Shown: positions 1 to 9,585, counted from the stretch's first letter. The stretch is DNA of 64,000 bases from CAVTPU01 sp963736695 (GCA_963736695.1 CAVTPU010000001.1:682001-746000), one strand, 5' to 3'. Numbers and translations are program-made. The notes: a model not told the origin generated them from the letters alone.

Positions 1-1843
1 CGTGCACCTCGGGGCCAGCGAAGATCTTGCCGAAATCGCCGTAGGTGTAGCCGCCGGGACCGGCCGAACCGGCGCCGGGGCACCGGGTCGAGGTGGTCCC
101 GACCGGACAGTCGATCGGCTGTGTGCGGATGAGGTCCTGACCGCCACCGATGTACTGACCAACCCGAACCTCACCGGGGGCCGCGGTGTCGATGATGTGA
201 CGCTGCTTGGCGAGCAGGTCCAGGGCGTACCAGTCGCTCCAGCCCTCGCCCATCGAACCGGCCTGGATGTTGCCCAGGGTGGACACACCGTTGGCGTCGA
301 CGACGAGACGGTTGGACAGGCCGTGAGTGTATTCGTGATAGACGATGTCCGCCGTGTCGCCGGAGTTGCCCGCGATGAACGGGTCGTCGGCCGGGGCCGC
401 CGGATCACCGAACAGATACATCTGCATCCGTGGCGCGATGCCGTCCGGCGGAGTCGACATGTTCGCGTTGTCGACGTGGAAACTGTCGGGCAGGCCCTTG
501 CCGGTGCTGTTGGCGCCGTCGAGCGCGTTGCCCTCGACCGCGTCACCGTCGCGGGCGTCGAAGTTGCCCGCCGCGCGGTTGAAGCCGATCGGCGGAACCT
601 TCAGGTGGTCGTGGTAGGCGCCGAGGAAATAGAACATCTGGGTGGCGTTCTGCTTGGCGTTGGTCTGCCACGAGTTCGCCACCGTCGGGTCCCAGGCGCA
701 GGGGAACGCCTTGGAGCAGCCCGCCTGCATGAAAGGCGTGAACGGGTATTTGAACGAACGGGGCGCGGACGGCCCGACCTCTTCGCCTTGGTCGACCGCG
801 TTGTTGTCGTTGAGGTCGAGATAGACGTGGGCGACGTTGCCGTTGAGCGTCTGTGAGTTGCCCGGCAGCCACCCCTTGTTCGAGAAGCTGTAGGTGTGGG
901 CGACCCCGCCACGCGGCGCGCCGGGCGCATTCTCCCACGCGGTGCCGGTGTCCTTGGCGACGATGCTCTGCCGCAGCAGCACCCGACCGGTCTGCGCGTC
1001 GACGACGTGCAGATAGCCCTCTTTCATCGTGATCGTCTGCCAGGCCAGCCGCAGGCTGTCCGGGGTCTTGAAGACGACGAGCTGCGCCCGGTCGCCGCCG
1101 GTGAACTCCGTGGTGCGGGCCGCGTCGGAACGCTCGGCGCGCACCGACGCCGTCGAGTCGCCGAACGTGTCGGTGACCGCGGCCGCGCGGGCCTGCGACG
1201 CGGACAGCTTCGGCGCCGAGATGCTCGCCGGCAGCGTCGCGACCGGAGCCCCGTCGACCTGAATGAGTCGCCCGTCTTTGGCCACGTGAGCCTTGACGCC
1301 GTTGCCGAAGACCGGGACGCCGCCGACCGTCTGCACGAAGCTGAGGTGCCGGGTTCCCTCGATGTCGGTATAGACCTTGCGGAGTTTCAACGCGCGAACC
1401 TCGGTGGCGTCGAGCCCGAAGACATCGGTGTTCGCGCGAATGAAGTTGAGCGCCACCGTGGTCGGCGAACTCTTGCTCGGCTTGGTGAGGAAGCCGTCGA
1501 GACGGGTCACCGTGCGGGCGGTCGCGGTGACCGGATCGATCTCCACAATGGCCTGCGAGCCGAGGGACTGCCGCAGCCTGACCACTCCGGCCTGAGGCTG
1601 CGCCGCCAACGCGGCCCGGCGGGCCGCGAGCGGACCACGCGGATTGGCGTCGCGACGCGAGTCGTAGTTGGTGAGTGTGTCGCCGTGTTCGTGGCTGACC
1701 GGCGCACCCTTGGTGATCTCATTGGCCGACGCGTTGGACACCACCGGAATGATGGCCAGGCACGCCACCGCAGCGGTGGCGATGCCGATCGCACGGCGCC
1801 GGTGAGCCCGAGACAGGTTCACCGGTATTCGACGTAATTTCAT
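1..1843 (-). CDS. Secreted fungalysin-type (M36) metallopeptidase, 3' end cut by window
   Basis: Extracellular zinc endopeptidase. The first ~42 residues form a signal peptide (basic start, hydrophobic core, ending near SNASA). A long propeptide follows, with an FTP-like stretch (VQTVGGVPVFGNGVKAHV) and a PepSY-like segment before the catalytic domain. The zinc motif HEYTHG has ligands near His503 and His507 and catalytic Glu504; the downstream GEGWSD supplies the third ligand, as in family M36. The ATG at 1841-1843 follows a G-rich stretch and is the only start giving a proper signal peptide. The frame stays open to base 1, so at least 614 codons are present and the C-terminus lies outside the window. 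Confidence 0.9.
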   Translation of the reverse strand, partial: MKLRRIPVNLSRAHRRRAIGIATAAVACLAIIPVVSNASANEITKGAPVSHEHGDTLTNYDSRRDANPRGPLAARRAALAAQPQAGVVRLRQSLGSQAIVEIDPVTATARTVTRLDGFLTKPSKSSPTTVALNFIRANTDVFGLDATEVRALKLRKVYTDIEGTRHLSFVQTVGGVPVFGNGVKAHVAKDGRLIQVDGAPVATLPASISAPKLSASQARAAAVTDTFGDSTASVRAERSDAARTTEFTGGDRAQLVVFKTPDSLRLAWQTITMKEGYLHVVDAQTGRVLLRQSIVAKDTGTAWENAPGAPRGGVAHTYSFSNKGWLPGNSQTLNGNVAHVYLDLNDNNAVDQGEEVGPSAPRSFKYPFTPFMQAGCSKAFPCAWDPTVANSWQTNAKQNATQMFYFLGAYHDHLKVPPIGFNRAAGNFDARDGDAVEGNALDGANSTGKGLPDSFHVDNANMSTPPDGIAPRMQMYLFGDPAAPADDPFIAGNSGDTADIVYHEYTHGLSNRLVVDANGVSTLGNIQAGSMGEGWSDWYALDLLAKQRHIIDTAAPGEVRVGQYIGGGQDLIRTQPIDCPVGTTSTRCPGAGSAGPGGYTYGDFGKIFAGPEVH

Positions 1844-1943
1844 TCAGCCCCCAATGGCTTGACGCGCGTGAACCCATGGCTGTGCCCCGCAAGGCTCACG
1901 CGATCGAACAACGACGAGCGACAATGGCCGCCCCGAAGAGACC

Positions 1944-1972
1944 AGTAAAGTAAACAACGGCAACATTGCCAA
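1944..1972 (-). promoter_or_regulatory. Predicted promoter of the fungalysin gene
   Basis: On the minus strand a -35 of TTGGCA (1967-1972) and a -10 of TTTACT (1944-1949) are separated by exactly 17 bases, in an unusually AT-rich patch. The palindrome GGCAACATTGCC (1959-1970) overlaps the -35 and could be an operator. The leader to the ATG would be about 95 bases. Confidence 0.5.
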
Positions 1973-2059
1973 CTTTTGATGTGTTTCGTTATCGACTCGC
2001 AAACCTCGCTGCGATTTCAATCACATAAAAAGGCCCGAATATTGACATAGACCGGCTGA

Positions 2060-2689
2060 CTATCGATATGACGCCATCGTCATCACCGACTCAACGGTGG
2101 CCACGACCTGGTGCGCGATCGGGTCGCCGGCGGCGCCAACGTCACGCAGCGCAGTCACAACCGCGCTCTCCGATTGGTTGAGCAGCAATACCGACGACAA
2201 CCGCAGCACTGCGGCCAAGTCGCACAGCGCCGCCGTCGCCGGGTCCACCGGCGCCGACGAACAGATGGCGAAACGCAGCTTCGCGCGTACCCGGACAAGG
2301 TCTGTGGAATCGACCGGCCAGCACCGGCGCCGCGGCAGCAACCCGAAACGGCGGTCGGCCACCCGACGAATCCGCCCCGCCTCCTCAAGCACCTGCGAAA
2401 TCCGATCGTAGGCTCCGGGCGAAATCCAGCTCACCCACGCCCGCGGGCCGCATGGCGCGGTATTCGCGATGATCGCCGCAACCAGCGCATCAACCTCTGC
2501 GTCACCAGGCGGTGGCGGATCGTGCACGACGAGGCGCCCCTCCTCGACGCCGGCCCGCCCCATCACCAGCAGATCAATCAATGCCGCGCCAGCGAGTGCC
2601 ACATTGAGCCCCTGCTCATCGGCGACAATCCGCCCCGCATCGTCGTGAGCGAGAAGAAAGAGTTCGTCGCGCACCGGCAACGTCCGCAT
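2060..2689 (-). CDS. GPP34 (Golgi phosphoprotein 3-like) family protein
   Basis: Bacterial homologue of the GOLPH3/Vps74 fold, 209 residues, common in actinobacteria and of unknown bacterial role; the eukaryotic proteins bind phosphatidylinositol-4-phosphate. The start LPVRDELFLLAHDDAGR is the family's typical N-terminus, followed by a mostly helical protein. The open frame runs upstream into moxR territory, but the family start and a TANNNT hexamer 8 bases upstream favour the ATG at 2687-2689. It is divergent from the moxR operon. Family assignment is good; function is not known. Confidence 0.75.
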   Translation of the reverse strand: MRTLPVRDELFLLAHDDAGRIVADEQGLNVALAGAALIDLLVMGRAGVEEGRLVVHDPPPPGDAEVDALVAAIIANTAPCGPRAWVSWISPGAYDRISQVLEEAGRIRRVADRRFGLLPRRRCWPVDSTDLVRVRAKLRFAICSSAPVDPATAALCDLAAVLRLSSVLLLNQSESAVVTALRDVGAAGDPIAHQVVATVESVMTMASYR

Positions 2690-2697
2690 GACCGTCG

Positions 2698-2703
2698 ACG
2701 TTA
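2698..2703 (-). promoter_or_regulatory. Predicted -10 of the GPP34 gene (leaderless type)
   Basis: TAACGT on the minus strand ends 8 bases before the ATG, the spacing expected if transcription begins at or next to the start codon. Confidence 0.35.
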
Positions 2704-2875
2704 TCGCCCAATCACCGACGGCCGCGATCCGCCATTCGCACACGCTGACCAGGTCTGGTGGCCGAATCGCCCCGGCGGGTGGGAACCGCGCACCAATTTC
2801 GTTAGCCTGATGATGCGCTGCTGCGTGACACCGCCCGAAGGCGGTGCGGTGCGCCACGAGCATTGAGGAGGGTCG

Positions 2876-3895
2876 GTGACCACACCGCACGACACGAGAA
2901 ACGGGGTCGGGGCGATGCTGCACTCTGGTGAATTCGCTGCCAGCGCCCACGCCATCGTGGCCAACATCGAGCACGTCATCGAGGGAAAGAACGCCACCGT
3001 GCGACTCGCCCTCGCGGTGATGTTGGCCGAAGGACACCTGCTCATCGAGGATGTTCCCGGGGTCGGCAAGACCAAACTCGCCAAGGCGATGGCCCGCTCC
3101 ATCGACTGCACCGTCCGACGCATCCAGTTCACCCCCGACCTGCTGCCCAGCGACGTCACCGGGGTCAGCGTCTATAACCAGGAGACCCGCGACTTCGAGT
3201 TCAAACCCGGCGCGATCTTCGCCAACGTCGTTGTCGGCGACGAGATCAACCGGGCGTCACCGAAGACCCAGTCGGCGCTGCTCGAATGCATGGAAGAGCG
3301 GCAGGTCACCGTCGACGGAGTCACCTACGTGCTGCACCAGCCGTTCATCGTGATCGCCACCCAGAACCCGATCGAGATGGAAGGCACCTATCCCCTGCCG
3401 GAGGCGCAACGCGACCGCTTCACCGCCCGAATCGCCATCGGATATCCCGATGCCGAAGCCGAGCTCGCCATGCTCGACGCCCACAGCGCCCATGACCCGC
3501 TCGACGACCTGCGCCCAGTCGCCGACTCGACCACCGTGCGACACATGATCGCCGCCGTGCGTGACGTGCACGCGTCGCAGGCGGCGAAGCAATACGCCAT
3601 CGACATCATCACCGCGACCCGAGAGTCCCCCGACCTGCGTCTCGGCGCCTCGCCTCGGGCCTCTCTGCAACTGCTGCGCACCGCCCGGGCCGTCGCGGCG
3701 CTCGACGGCCGAGACTATGTCGCCCCCGACGACCTGCAGAACCTCGCCGTCGCGGTGCTCGCCCATCGCGTCATCCCGACCGCCGAAGCACAACTCGGCC
3801 GGCGCACCACCGACGCCATCGTCGCCGACCTCGTGCGCCGACTGCCGATCCCCGGCGACCGAGGCTCGGCGGGACACGACGGCCGGAGGCGATGA
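2876..3895 (+). CDS. MoxR-family AAA+ ATPase
   Basis: Cytoplasmic AAA+ chaperone-like ATPase, 339 residues. Walker A is GVGKTKLA (about residues 61-68) and Walker B is VVGDEIN (about 119-125); the lid holds the arginine-rich SPRASLQLLRTAR. It starts at GTG 2876 behind GAGGAG (2865-2870). The stop overlaps the next start by 4 bases, making a translationally coupled moxR-DUF58-transglutaminase operon. MoxR ATPases with DUF58 partners are thought to remodel or insert metal-binding envelope proteins; the substrate here is unknown. Confidence 0.93.
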   Translation: MTTPHDTRNGVGAMLHSGEFAASAHAIVANIEHVIEGKNATVRLALAVMLAEGHLLIEDVPGVGKTKLAKAMARSIDCTVRRIQFTPDLLPSDVTGVSVYNQETRDFEFKPGAIFANVVVGDEINRASPKTQSALLECMEERQVTVDGVTYVLHQPFIVIATQNPIEMEGTYPLPEAQRDRFTARIAIGYPDAEAELAMLDAHSAHDPLDDLRPVADSTTVRHMIAAVRDVHASQAAKQYAIDIITATRESPDLRLGASPRASLQLLRTARAVAALDGRDYVAPDDLQNLAVAVLAHRVIPTAEAQLGRRTTDAIVADLVRRLPIPGDRGSAGHDGRRR

Positions 3896-5208
3896 CGATG
3901 CGCCAAGGGCTGCGGGGACTCACCACCCGGGGCAGGTCCTTCTTCGCCGCGGGTGCCGCCGCAGCCCTTTCGGCGTTCGTGCTCGGCGAGGGAGACCTGC
4001 TGCGGGTCGCCGTCCTGCTCACCGCGCTGCCCCTGCTCGCCGCGGCCTATGTCGGGCAGAGCCGATATCGACTGTCCTGCACCCGCACCATCGAGCCGAG
4101 CCGGGTGCCGGCCGGGGTGTCGGCACGAATCCTGCTTCAGCTGTCCAACCTCTCTCGACTGCCGACCGGCACCCTCCTGCTCGAAGACCGGCTGCCCTAT
4201 GCGCTGGGCACCCGGCCCCGACTCGTGCTGGAGCGCCTCGGCGGGCAACGGATGAGCACCGTCGCCTACACGGCGCACGCCGCTCTACGGGGCCGCTATC
4301 AGGTCGGCCCGCTCGTGGTGCGCCTCACCGACCCGTTCGGATTGTGTGAGCTCACCCGCTCATTCACCACCGCCGACCAACTGACCGTCCTGCCCCAGAT
4401 CGTCGCGCTGCCTGCGGCGCGCATCGACGGCGACCACGCCGGTGGCGGAGACAGCCGCACCCGGTCGGTGGCCGTGCACGGCGAGGACGACGCGGCGACC
4501 CGGGACTATCGGCACGGCGACGATCTGCGGCGAGTGCACTGGCGCTCCACCGCACGCGTCGGCGAGCTCATGGTGCGCCGAGAGGAGCAGCCCTGGGAGA
4601 ACCGCGCCACCGTCGTGCTCGACACCCGACGACAGGGCCACCGCGGCGAGGGACCGGCCTCGAGTTTCGAATGGGCCGTGTCGGCCGCCGCCAGCATCGT
4701 GACGCACCTGCGTGGCAGCGGATATAAAGTGCGGCTGGTCACCGGGGGTGGCATCGACATCGACGCCACCGACCGGGACGCCGACCTCACCATGCTCGAC
4801 TGCCTCGCCGACGCCACGGTTTCGGCGGCACACACCATCGAGGCGCTCGCCAACAACATCCGTCGACGCCCCGACGGCGGGCTGATCATCGCGGTGCTCG
4901 GCGACCTCGGGCCGGCGGAGGTCACCGCACTCGGTGCGTTGCGCACCGGAAACAGCACCTGCGTGGCACTGCTCATCGACTCGTTGACCTGGCTGCCATT
5001 GAGCTCCTCGGTGCGAACGGAGACCGACGCCGATCAGGCGGCCGCCGAGCTCGGGCTCATCCGCGCCGGGTGGCGAGTGATCCGGGCCGACCACGGCGCG
5101 TCTCTGCCGGCGTTGTGGCCGCGGGTCGGTCGGGGAAATCAGGGTTTCGCGGTGCGCGCGGCCATGGCTGAGACCCTCGCCGCCCCGGCCGGGAAAGGAC
5201 CAGTGTGA
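3892..5208 (+). CDS. DUF58 domain protein (MoxR partner)
   Basis: Membrane-anchored protein of 438 residues. Two N-terminal hydrophobic segments (about residues 17-55) precede a soluble part carrying the DUF58 signature DYRHGDDLRRVHWRST (about 205-220) and a von Willebrand-A-like C-terminal region. The ATG overlaps the moxR stop (ATGA) and its own end overlaps the following gene. It is the usual second gene of moxR operons and probably presents substrates to the ATPase. The exact function is unproven for the family. Confidence 0.9.
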   Translation: MTMRQGLRGLTTRGRSFFAAGAAAALSAFVLGEGDLLRVAVLLTALPLLAAAYVGQSRYRLSCTRTIEPSRVPAGVSARILLQLSNLSRLPTGTLLLEDRLPYALGTRPRLVLERLGGQRMSTVAYTAHAALRGRYQVGPLVVRLTDPFGLCELTRSFTTADQLTVLPQIVALPAARIDGDHAGGGDSRTRSVAVHGEDDAATRDYRHGDDLRRVHWRSTARVGELMVRREEQPWENRATVVLDTRRQGHRGEGPASSFEWAVSAAASIVTHLRGSGYKVRLVTGGGIDIDATDRDADLTMLDCLADATVSAAHTIEALANNIRRRPDGGLIIAVLGDLGPAEVTALGALRTGNSTCVALLIDSLTWLPLSSSVRTETDADQAAAELGLIRAGWRVIRADHGASLPALWPRVGRGNQGFAVRAAMAETLAAPAGKGPV

Positions 5209-7667
5209 TGGCTCGCAGCAAGTGGATGACCCTCGTCGCGGCGATCGCGACGCTGCTGACCGCCGCGCCGCTGGGCGCCATCTTCGTCTCCATGTCGTGG
5301 GTCGGCTATGTCGTCGGCGCCGTCCTCACCACCTCGTTGACCGCTGGACTCGTGCGACACATCCGGGGTCCGGTGTGGACACAGGTGGTCGCGGCGTGCG
5401 GCACCTTGGTGTGGTATCTGACTATCGTCTTCCCCAGCGGAGGCGAGATCGCCCGGGTAATCCCCACCGGGACGACGCTGCGTCACCTCACCGAACTCCT
5501 CAGCCAAGCCGGCGGGCAGATCCGCTCCGAATCCGTGCCGGTGCCCGACCGCCCCGGGTTGCTGTTGCTCTCCACGGTCGGAATCGGCGTGGTGGCGATC
5601 GTGGTCGACTTCTTCGCCGTTGGACTGCACCGGCCGGCTCTCGCCGGACTGCCGATGCTCGCCGTCTATTCGGTGCCGGTCGCGGTGCTGCCCGAGCGGC
5701 TGTCATTCGTGCCGTTTCTGTTCGCCGCGACCGGCTATCTGTGGCTGCTCGCCGCAGAAAACATCGATCGGGTACGCCACTTCGGCCGCCGCTATGACGG
5801 AGAGGGCCGCGATATCGCGGGCTGGGAATCCTCCCCGCTGTCGGCTGCCGGCCGCCGATTGGGCCTCATCGGAATCGTCGTGGCACTGCTGCTGCCCCTA
5901 GGCGTGCCGGGCATGACATCGGGGCTCATTGACACATTTGGTACGGGTGACCTGCCCGGTGGTCGCGGCGGTGGACGTGGCGGCACATCGGTGGACCTCT
6001 TCGCCCGACTCAGCGGTGAGCTCAACCGGGACCGGGTCATCGACATGGTGCGGATCAGCACCGACGACCCGACCCCCTATTATCTGCGCCTCGCCGTCGC
6101 CGACAAGGTCAGTGTCTCCGGATTCACCAGCGACCCACCGAGCTCCGGAATCCGGCTCGACCAAGACATCCCAGGAACCGTCCCCACACAGGCCAACGGC
6201 GTGACGATCAAGCCATATCACGCCACGATCACCGCCATCGATCTGGACATGGGTTTCGCTCCCGCCTATCAACATGTCACCAGGGCACAGGGGCTCGACG
6301 ACAACTGGCTGTTCGACCCGCTCTCCGACGAGCTCTTCTCCCGACGGTCACGGGCCACTGGATCCACCTATGACATCGACTTCGCCGACGTCAGTTTCAC
6401 GCCAGCGGCGTTGCGCAAGGCCGACGCGTCCACGGAGCCGAGCGCCCTGGGCCGCAGTCTCATCGAGGTGCCGCCGATCGCCGAGGTGAGCGACCTCGTG
6501 CACAGACTCACCAAGGGCAAGTCCACGGAATACGACCGCGTTCGGGCGATCTATGATCATTTCAGCCCGGAGAACGGATTCAGCTATCGGGTTCGGGCCG
6601 ACCACGGAACCAGCACGACGGCGATCGTCTCCTTTCTCGACAAGAAGGCTGGCTACTGCGTGCAATACGCAGCGGCCATGGCCTGGCTGGTGCGCGCCGC
6701 GGGTTATCCCGCCCGCGTCGCGTTCGGCTTCACCCGGGGTGCCTTGTCCGGAAACGCTCCGACCGTCCTCACCAACTTCAATCTTCATGCGTGGACCGAG
6801 GTCTATTTCCCGTCACTGGGTTGGGTGCCGTTCGACCCGACCCCGCCGAGCTCCGTCACCGGGTCGGTCTCGACCGCGTGGGCGCCGGACCCCGCCGCAC
6901 CCGACCCCGGTGGAGAACCGGAGGAGGTCGACCGGCCGAACTCGGCCACCCCAGCACCGCAGAGATCGGCCGACGACCGGACCGACGAACTCGAAGCGGC
7001 TGGTGCGGCCGGAGACGGGGGCGCCTCCGGCGGCACCAGCCCGTGGTGGTTCGCGGGTGTCGCGATCGCTCTGGGACTCATCGCCTTGCTGCTCGCCCCG
7101 GCACTGCAGCGGACCGCGTTGCGACGGCGTCGACTCATCCGGGGCGCCCGCCACTCGGTCCGCCACGGCCGAACCTCGACCGAGTCCGCGTCTCACCCCG
7201 CCCGGCACGGCGACGTCCGGGACCCGAACCCCGCCGACGATCGGCGAATCGCGGCACATCTCGCCTGGGCCGAACTCCTCGACACCCTCGTGGACTATGA
7301 CGTCGCCGCCGATCCGGCACTGACACCGCGCGCCACCGCCGCGTGGATCAACGCGCTCGACGGGCTGCCCTCCTCGGCGGGTGAGCAGGTCGACCTGCTC
7401 GCCCGCGCAGAGGAATTCGCCTGCTATGCCCGCTCGCCGTTGGAGGCTGGTCCCCTCGCGCCCGCCGTGCGGCGCCTCCGCGACCACCTCCGTCAACGAG
7501 CCACCCGACGCCAGCGAATCACGGCGGCACTGCTGCCGGGATCGACTCTCAACCGGTGGCGCGACACACGCGGACGATGGGCCGACCGCACGGCTCGGGC
7601 CGGTCTGCGGTGGCGTGCCGCGATGCGGGCGGCGAACCCGTTGCGACTGCTGGCTCGGCGCGGCTGA
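5205..7667 (+). CDS. Membrane transglutaminase-like protein (TgpA-type, DUF3488)
   Basis: 820 residues: about six N-terminal membrane segments (DUF3488-like), an extracytoplasmic transglutaminase-like domain, one more membrane segment near residue 620 and a cytoplasmic DUF4129-like tail. The catalytic triad is visible: Cys in AGYCVQYAAAM (about 484), His in NLHAWTEVYF (about 527) and Asp in WVPFDPTPP (about 543). Two starts are possible, GTG 5205 and ATG 5208. GGGAAAGGA ends at 5199, leaving 5 or 8 bases; the TGATG overlap at 5208 is equally attractive. Third gene of the moxR operon and probably an envelope enzyme. Confidence 0.9.
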   Translation: MMARSKWMTLVAAIATLLTAAPLGAIFVSMSWVGYVVGAVLTTSLTAGLVRHIRGPVWTQVVAACGTLVWYLTIVFPSGGEIARVIPTGTTLRHLTELLSQAGGQIRSESVPVPDRPGLLLLSTVGIGVVAIVVDFFAVGLHRPALAGLPMLAVYSVPVAVLPERLSFVPFLFAATGYLWLLAAENIDRVRHFGRRYDGEGRDIAGWESSPLSAAGRRLGLIGIVVALLLPLGVPGMTSGLIDTFGTGDLPGGRGGGRGGTSVDLFARLSGELNRDRVIDMVRISTDDPTPYYLRLAVADKVSVSGFTSDPPSSGIRLDQDIPGTVPTQANGVTIKPYHATITAIDLDMGFAPAYQHVTRAQGLDDNWLFDPLSDELFSRRSRATGSTYDIDFADVSFTPAALRKADASTEPSALGRSLIEVPPIAEVSDLVHRLTKGKSTEYDRVRAIYDHFSPENGFSYRVRADHGTSTTAIVSFLDKKAGYCVQYAAAMAWLVRAAGYPARVAFGFTRGALSGNAPTVLTNFNLHAWTEVYFPSLGWVPFDPTPPSSVTGSVSTAWAPDPAAPDPGGEPEEVDRPNSATPAPQRSADDRTDELEAAGAAGDGGASGGTSPWWFAGVAIALGLIALLLAPALQRTALRRRRLIRGARHSVRHGRTSTESASHPARHGDVRDPNPADDRRIAAHLAWAELLDTLVDYDVAADPALTPRATAAWINALDGLPSSAGEQVDLLARAEEFACYARSPLEAGPLAPAVRRLRDHLRQRATRRQRITAALLPGSTLNRWRDTRGRWADRTARAGLRWRAAMRAANPLRLLARRG

Positions 7668-7733
7668 CCAGACGTCGCTACACCGGTGACGGAGTGGGGT
7701 TCGGGGGAGTCACGGGGGTGGGGTCTGGCGGCA

Positions 7734-7782
7734 GGTGCGATCTCACGGTTGGTGCGATCTCACGGTTGGTGATCTCACGGTG
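7734..7782. repeat. 17-bp tandem repeat, about three units
   Basis: Two exact copies of GGTGCGATCTCACGGTT (7734-7750, 7751-7767) and a shortened third (GGTGATCTCACGGTG, 7768-7782) lie between the convergent ends of the transglutaminase and DUF3040 genes. Confidence 0.85.
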
Positions 7783-7793
7783 GGACGACGGCG

Positions 7794-8177
7794 TCAGCGA
7801 TCGCCTTCAGGGCGCTGGCGCCAGCGCTCCTCCAACCGGCCGATCAACGACGACCGACGAGAGCCAACGTGACGGCTGGTGGTGCCGCCGACCACTCGCA
7901 GTTCTGGATAACGACCACGCCGGGCAGCCTGGATCGCGACGGCGACTGCGGCGAGCATGACCACGAAACCGGCGACGCCGAGCAGGGGGTTCTTGCCGGC
8001 GACACCGAAGACCAACGCACAGAGACCAACGACCACGGCCACCCCGGCGAAAATGATCCGTCGACGAGCGTGAAACCGCGGATCGGTGGATCGAACAGCC
8101 GAGGCGAACTTGTGGTCCTCGGCCAGCGACCGCTCGATCTGCTCGAACAGCCGCTGCTCGTGTTCGGACAGCGGCAC
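7794..8177 (-). CDS. DUF3040 membrane protein
   Basis: Small actinobacterial membrane protein of 127 residues. It begins PLSEHEQRLFEQIERSL, the DUF3040 signature, followed by two close hydrophobic segments (about 45-90) and a basic tail. The GTG at 8175-8177 is chosen over an upstream alternative because it matches the family N-terminus and follows GGGAGGGG. A TAGACT -10 lies at 8257-8262 across the dinB stop codon. The function of the family is unknown. Confidence 0.85.
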   Translation of the reverse strand: MPLSEHEQRLFEQIERSLAEDHKFASAVRSTDPRFHARRRIIFAGVAVVVGLCALVFGVAGKNPLLGVAGFVVMLAAVAVAIQAARRGRYPELRVVGGTTSRHVGSRRSSLIGRLEERWRQRPEGDR

Positions 8178-8230
8178 GGCGCCCCTCCCGGCCAACCTGG
8201 GCCGACCCACCTGCGGGGTCAGCGGACCGC

Positions 8231-8250
8231 GCGCGGCCGATCGGCCGCGC
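8231..8250. terminator. 20-bp perfect palindrome downstream of dinB
   Basis: GCGCGGCCGATCGGCCGCGC is a perfect palindrome that can fold as an 8-bp GC stem with a GATC loop, 10 bases after the dinB stop. No U-run follows. It lies within the predicted leader of the DUF3040 mRNA, so it may terminate dinB or act on that leader. Confidence 0.45.
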
Positions 8251-8256
8251 TAGTTC

Positions 8257-8262
8257 AGTCTA
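8257..8262 (-). promoter_or_regulatory. Predicted -10 of the DUF3040 gene
   Basis: Minus-strand TAGACT overlaps the dinB stop. It would give a leader of about 75 bases ending in a good ribosome binding site. Confidence 0.35.
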
Positions 8263-9573
8263 CGAGGGGGGCAGCGGGTCGGAAAGCGGATCGTCGTCGC
8301 GTTCTGCCCACTGATCGGACGAGTCGGAGGGAGATCTGCCCGATCGGGGCGAAATGTCGGATCCTGTCGGGCGATTGTTCAGCAGGCTCGCGGGCGCGAC
8401 TGCGGCCCCGAACCGCCGGGCGACCTCATCGACGGCCCGCTCGGCCTCCCGCCACCCGTGCTCCCGCTCCCCCAACGCCAGTTGGCGGGGCGCCTGGCCT
8501 GCGTTTGTGAGCCCCTCCACCCGTACCCCGATCAAACGAATTGGTTGTCGCGGGCCGAGCACCCGATAAAGCGCCCACGCTGTGTCGAAGATCTCCCTCG
8601 CCACGTCCGTCGACGTCGGCAGGGTGCGGGACCGGCTCATGGTCTGAAACGTGTCGAGCCGCACCTTGATCGCCACGGTGCGACCCGCGTGGCCACCCGC
8701 TCGCAACCGAGCCCCCACCGACGTGGCGAGACTCAACAACGCACGCCGGATCGACTCCGGGTCGGTCACGTCGACCTCGAAGGTCGTCTCGGCGCTGACT
8801 GACTTCTCCGGAACGCGGGGCGTCACCCGCCGTGGGTCACGGCCCCACGAAAGGTCATGCAGATGCGCCGCGGACGCCTCGCCCACGGCCCGCCGCAGCG
8901 TCGGGAGCGGAGCGGTCGCCACCTGTCCCACCGTGCGCAAACCCAGCCGCGCCAAGACCTCGGCGGTGCGCTCCCCCACCCCCCACAACGCGTCGACCGG
9001 CAACGAATGCAACAACGGCACGACCTCGTCATCGGAGACCACCAACAGGCCGTCGGGCTTCGACCGGGTGGACGCGAGCTTCGCCATGAACTTCGTGGAC
9101 GCGACACCCACCGAACACGTGAGGCGCTGCTCGGCGCGCACCCGCGCACGGATCTGGGCGGCGATCGCCGGGGGTGGACCGAACAGCCGCACCGCACCGG
9201 CCACATCGAGAAACGCCTCATCGACCGAGAGCGGCTCCACCAACGGGGTCACATCCGCGAAGATCGCCATGATCGCGCGCGAAGCCTCGGCATAGGCCGC
9301 CATATCGGGACGCAGAAAGACCGCGTCCGGGCAGAGCCGCCGCGCGCGCGTCGTCGGCATCGCACTGCGAACACCCGATTTGCGCGCCTCATAACTGGCT
9401 GAACTCACCACCCCGCGTGGCCCCACACCCCCCACCACCACTGGGCGGCCACGCAACTCCGGGCGGCGACGCACCTCGACAGACGCGAAGAACGCGTCCA
9501 TGTCCACATGCAGGACCGTGCCCGACGCGTGGCCCGCGTCGGCGCGCGGACCACCGGTGGTGGGTGAGTCCAT
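8260..9573 (-). CDS. dinB: DNA polymerase IV (Y-family translesion polymerase)
   Basis: 437 residues, error-prone translesion polymerase. Catalytic acidic residues are intact: Asp24 and Asp26 in DMDAFFASVE, and Asp118-Glu119 in SVDEAFLD. The steric-gate region, palm, helix-hairpin-helix (WGVGERTAEVLARLGL) and little-finger domain follow in order. The late RQLALGE resembles a beta-clamp peptide, then a polar tail. The ATG follows TAATCT by 6 bases, so the transcript is probably leaderless. Its active site contrasts with ImuB, encoded at 15.9-17.4 kb. Confidence 0.95.
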   Translation of the reverse strand: MDSPTTGGPRADAGHASGTVLHVDMDAFFASVEVRRRPELRGRPVVVGGVGPRGVVSSASYEARKSGVRSAMPTTRARRLCPDAVFLRPDMAAYAEASRAIMAIFADVTPLVEPLSVDEAFLDVAGAVRLFGPPPAIAAQIRARVRAEQRLTCSVGVASTKFMAKLASTRSKPDGLLVVSDDEVVPLLHSLPVDALWGVGERTAEVLARLGLRTVGQVATAPLPTLRRAVGEASAAHLHDLSWGRDPRRVTPRVPEKSVSAETTFEVDVTDPESIRRALLSLATSVGARLRAGGHAGRTVAIKVRLDTFQTMSRSRTLPTSTDVAREIFDTAWALYRVLGPRQPIRLIGVRVEGLTNAGQAPRQLALGEREHGWREAERAVDEVARRFGAAVAPASLLNNRPTGSDISPRSGRSPSDSSDQWAERDDDPLSDPLPPS

Positions 9574-9579
9574 GCCGCC

Positions 9580-9585
9580 AGATTA
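9580..9585 (-). promoter_or_regulatory. Predicted -10 of dinB (leaderless)
   Basis: Minus-strand TAATCT, then 6 bases, then the dinB ATG. No LexA-type box is seen here. Confidence 0.45.

Noticed and set aside
2..856. Plus-strand open frame opposite the fungalysin gene
   Set aside because: The minus strand codes for an unmistakable M36 peptidase with its zinc motif in the same place.
7734..7782. Tandem repeat as a possible CRISPR array
   Set aside because: Units adjoin directly without spacers and no cas gene is near.
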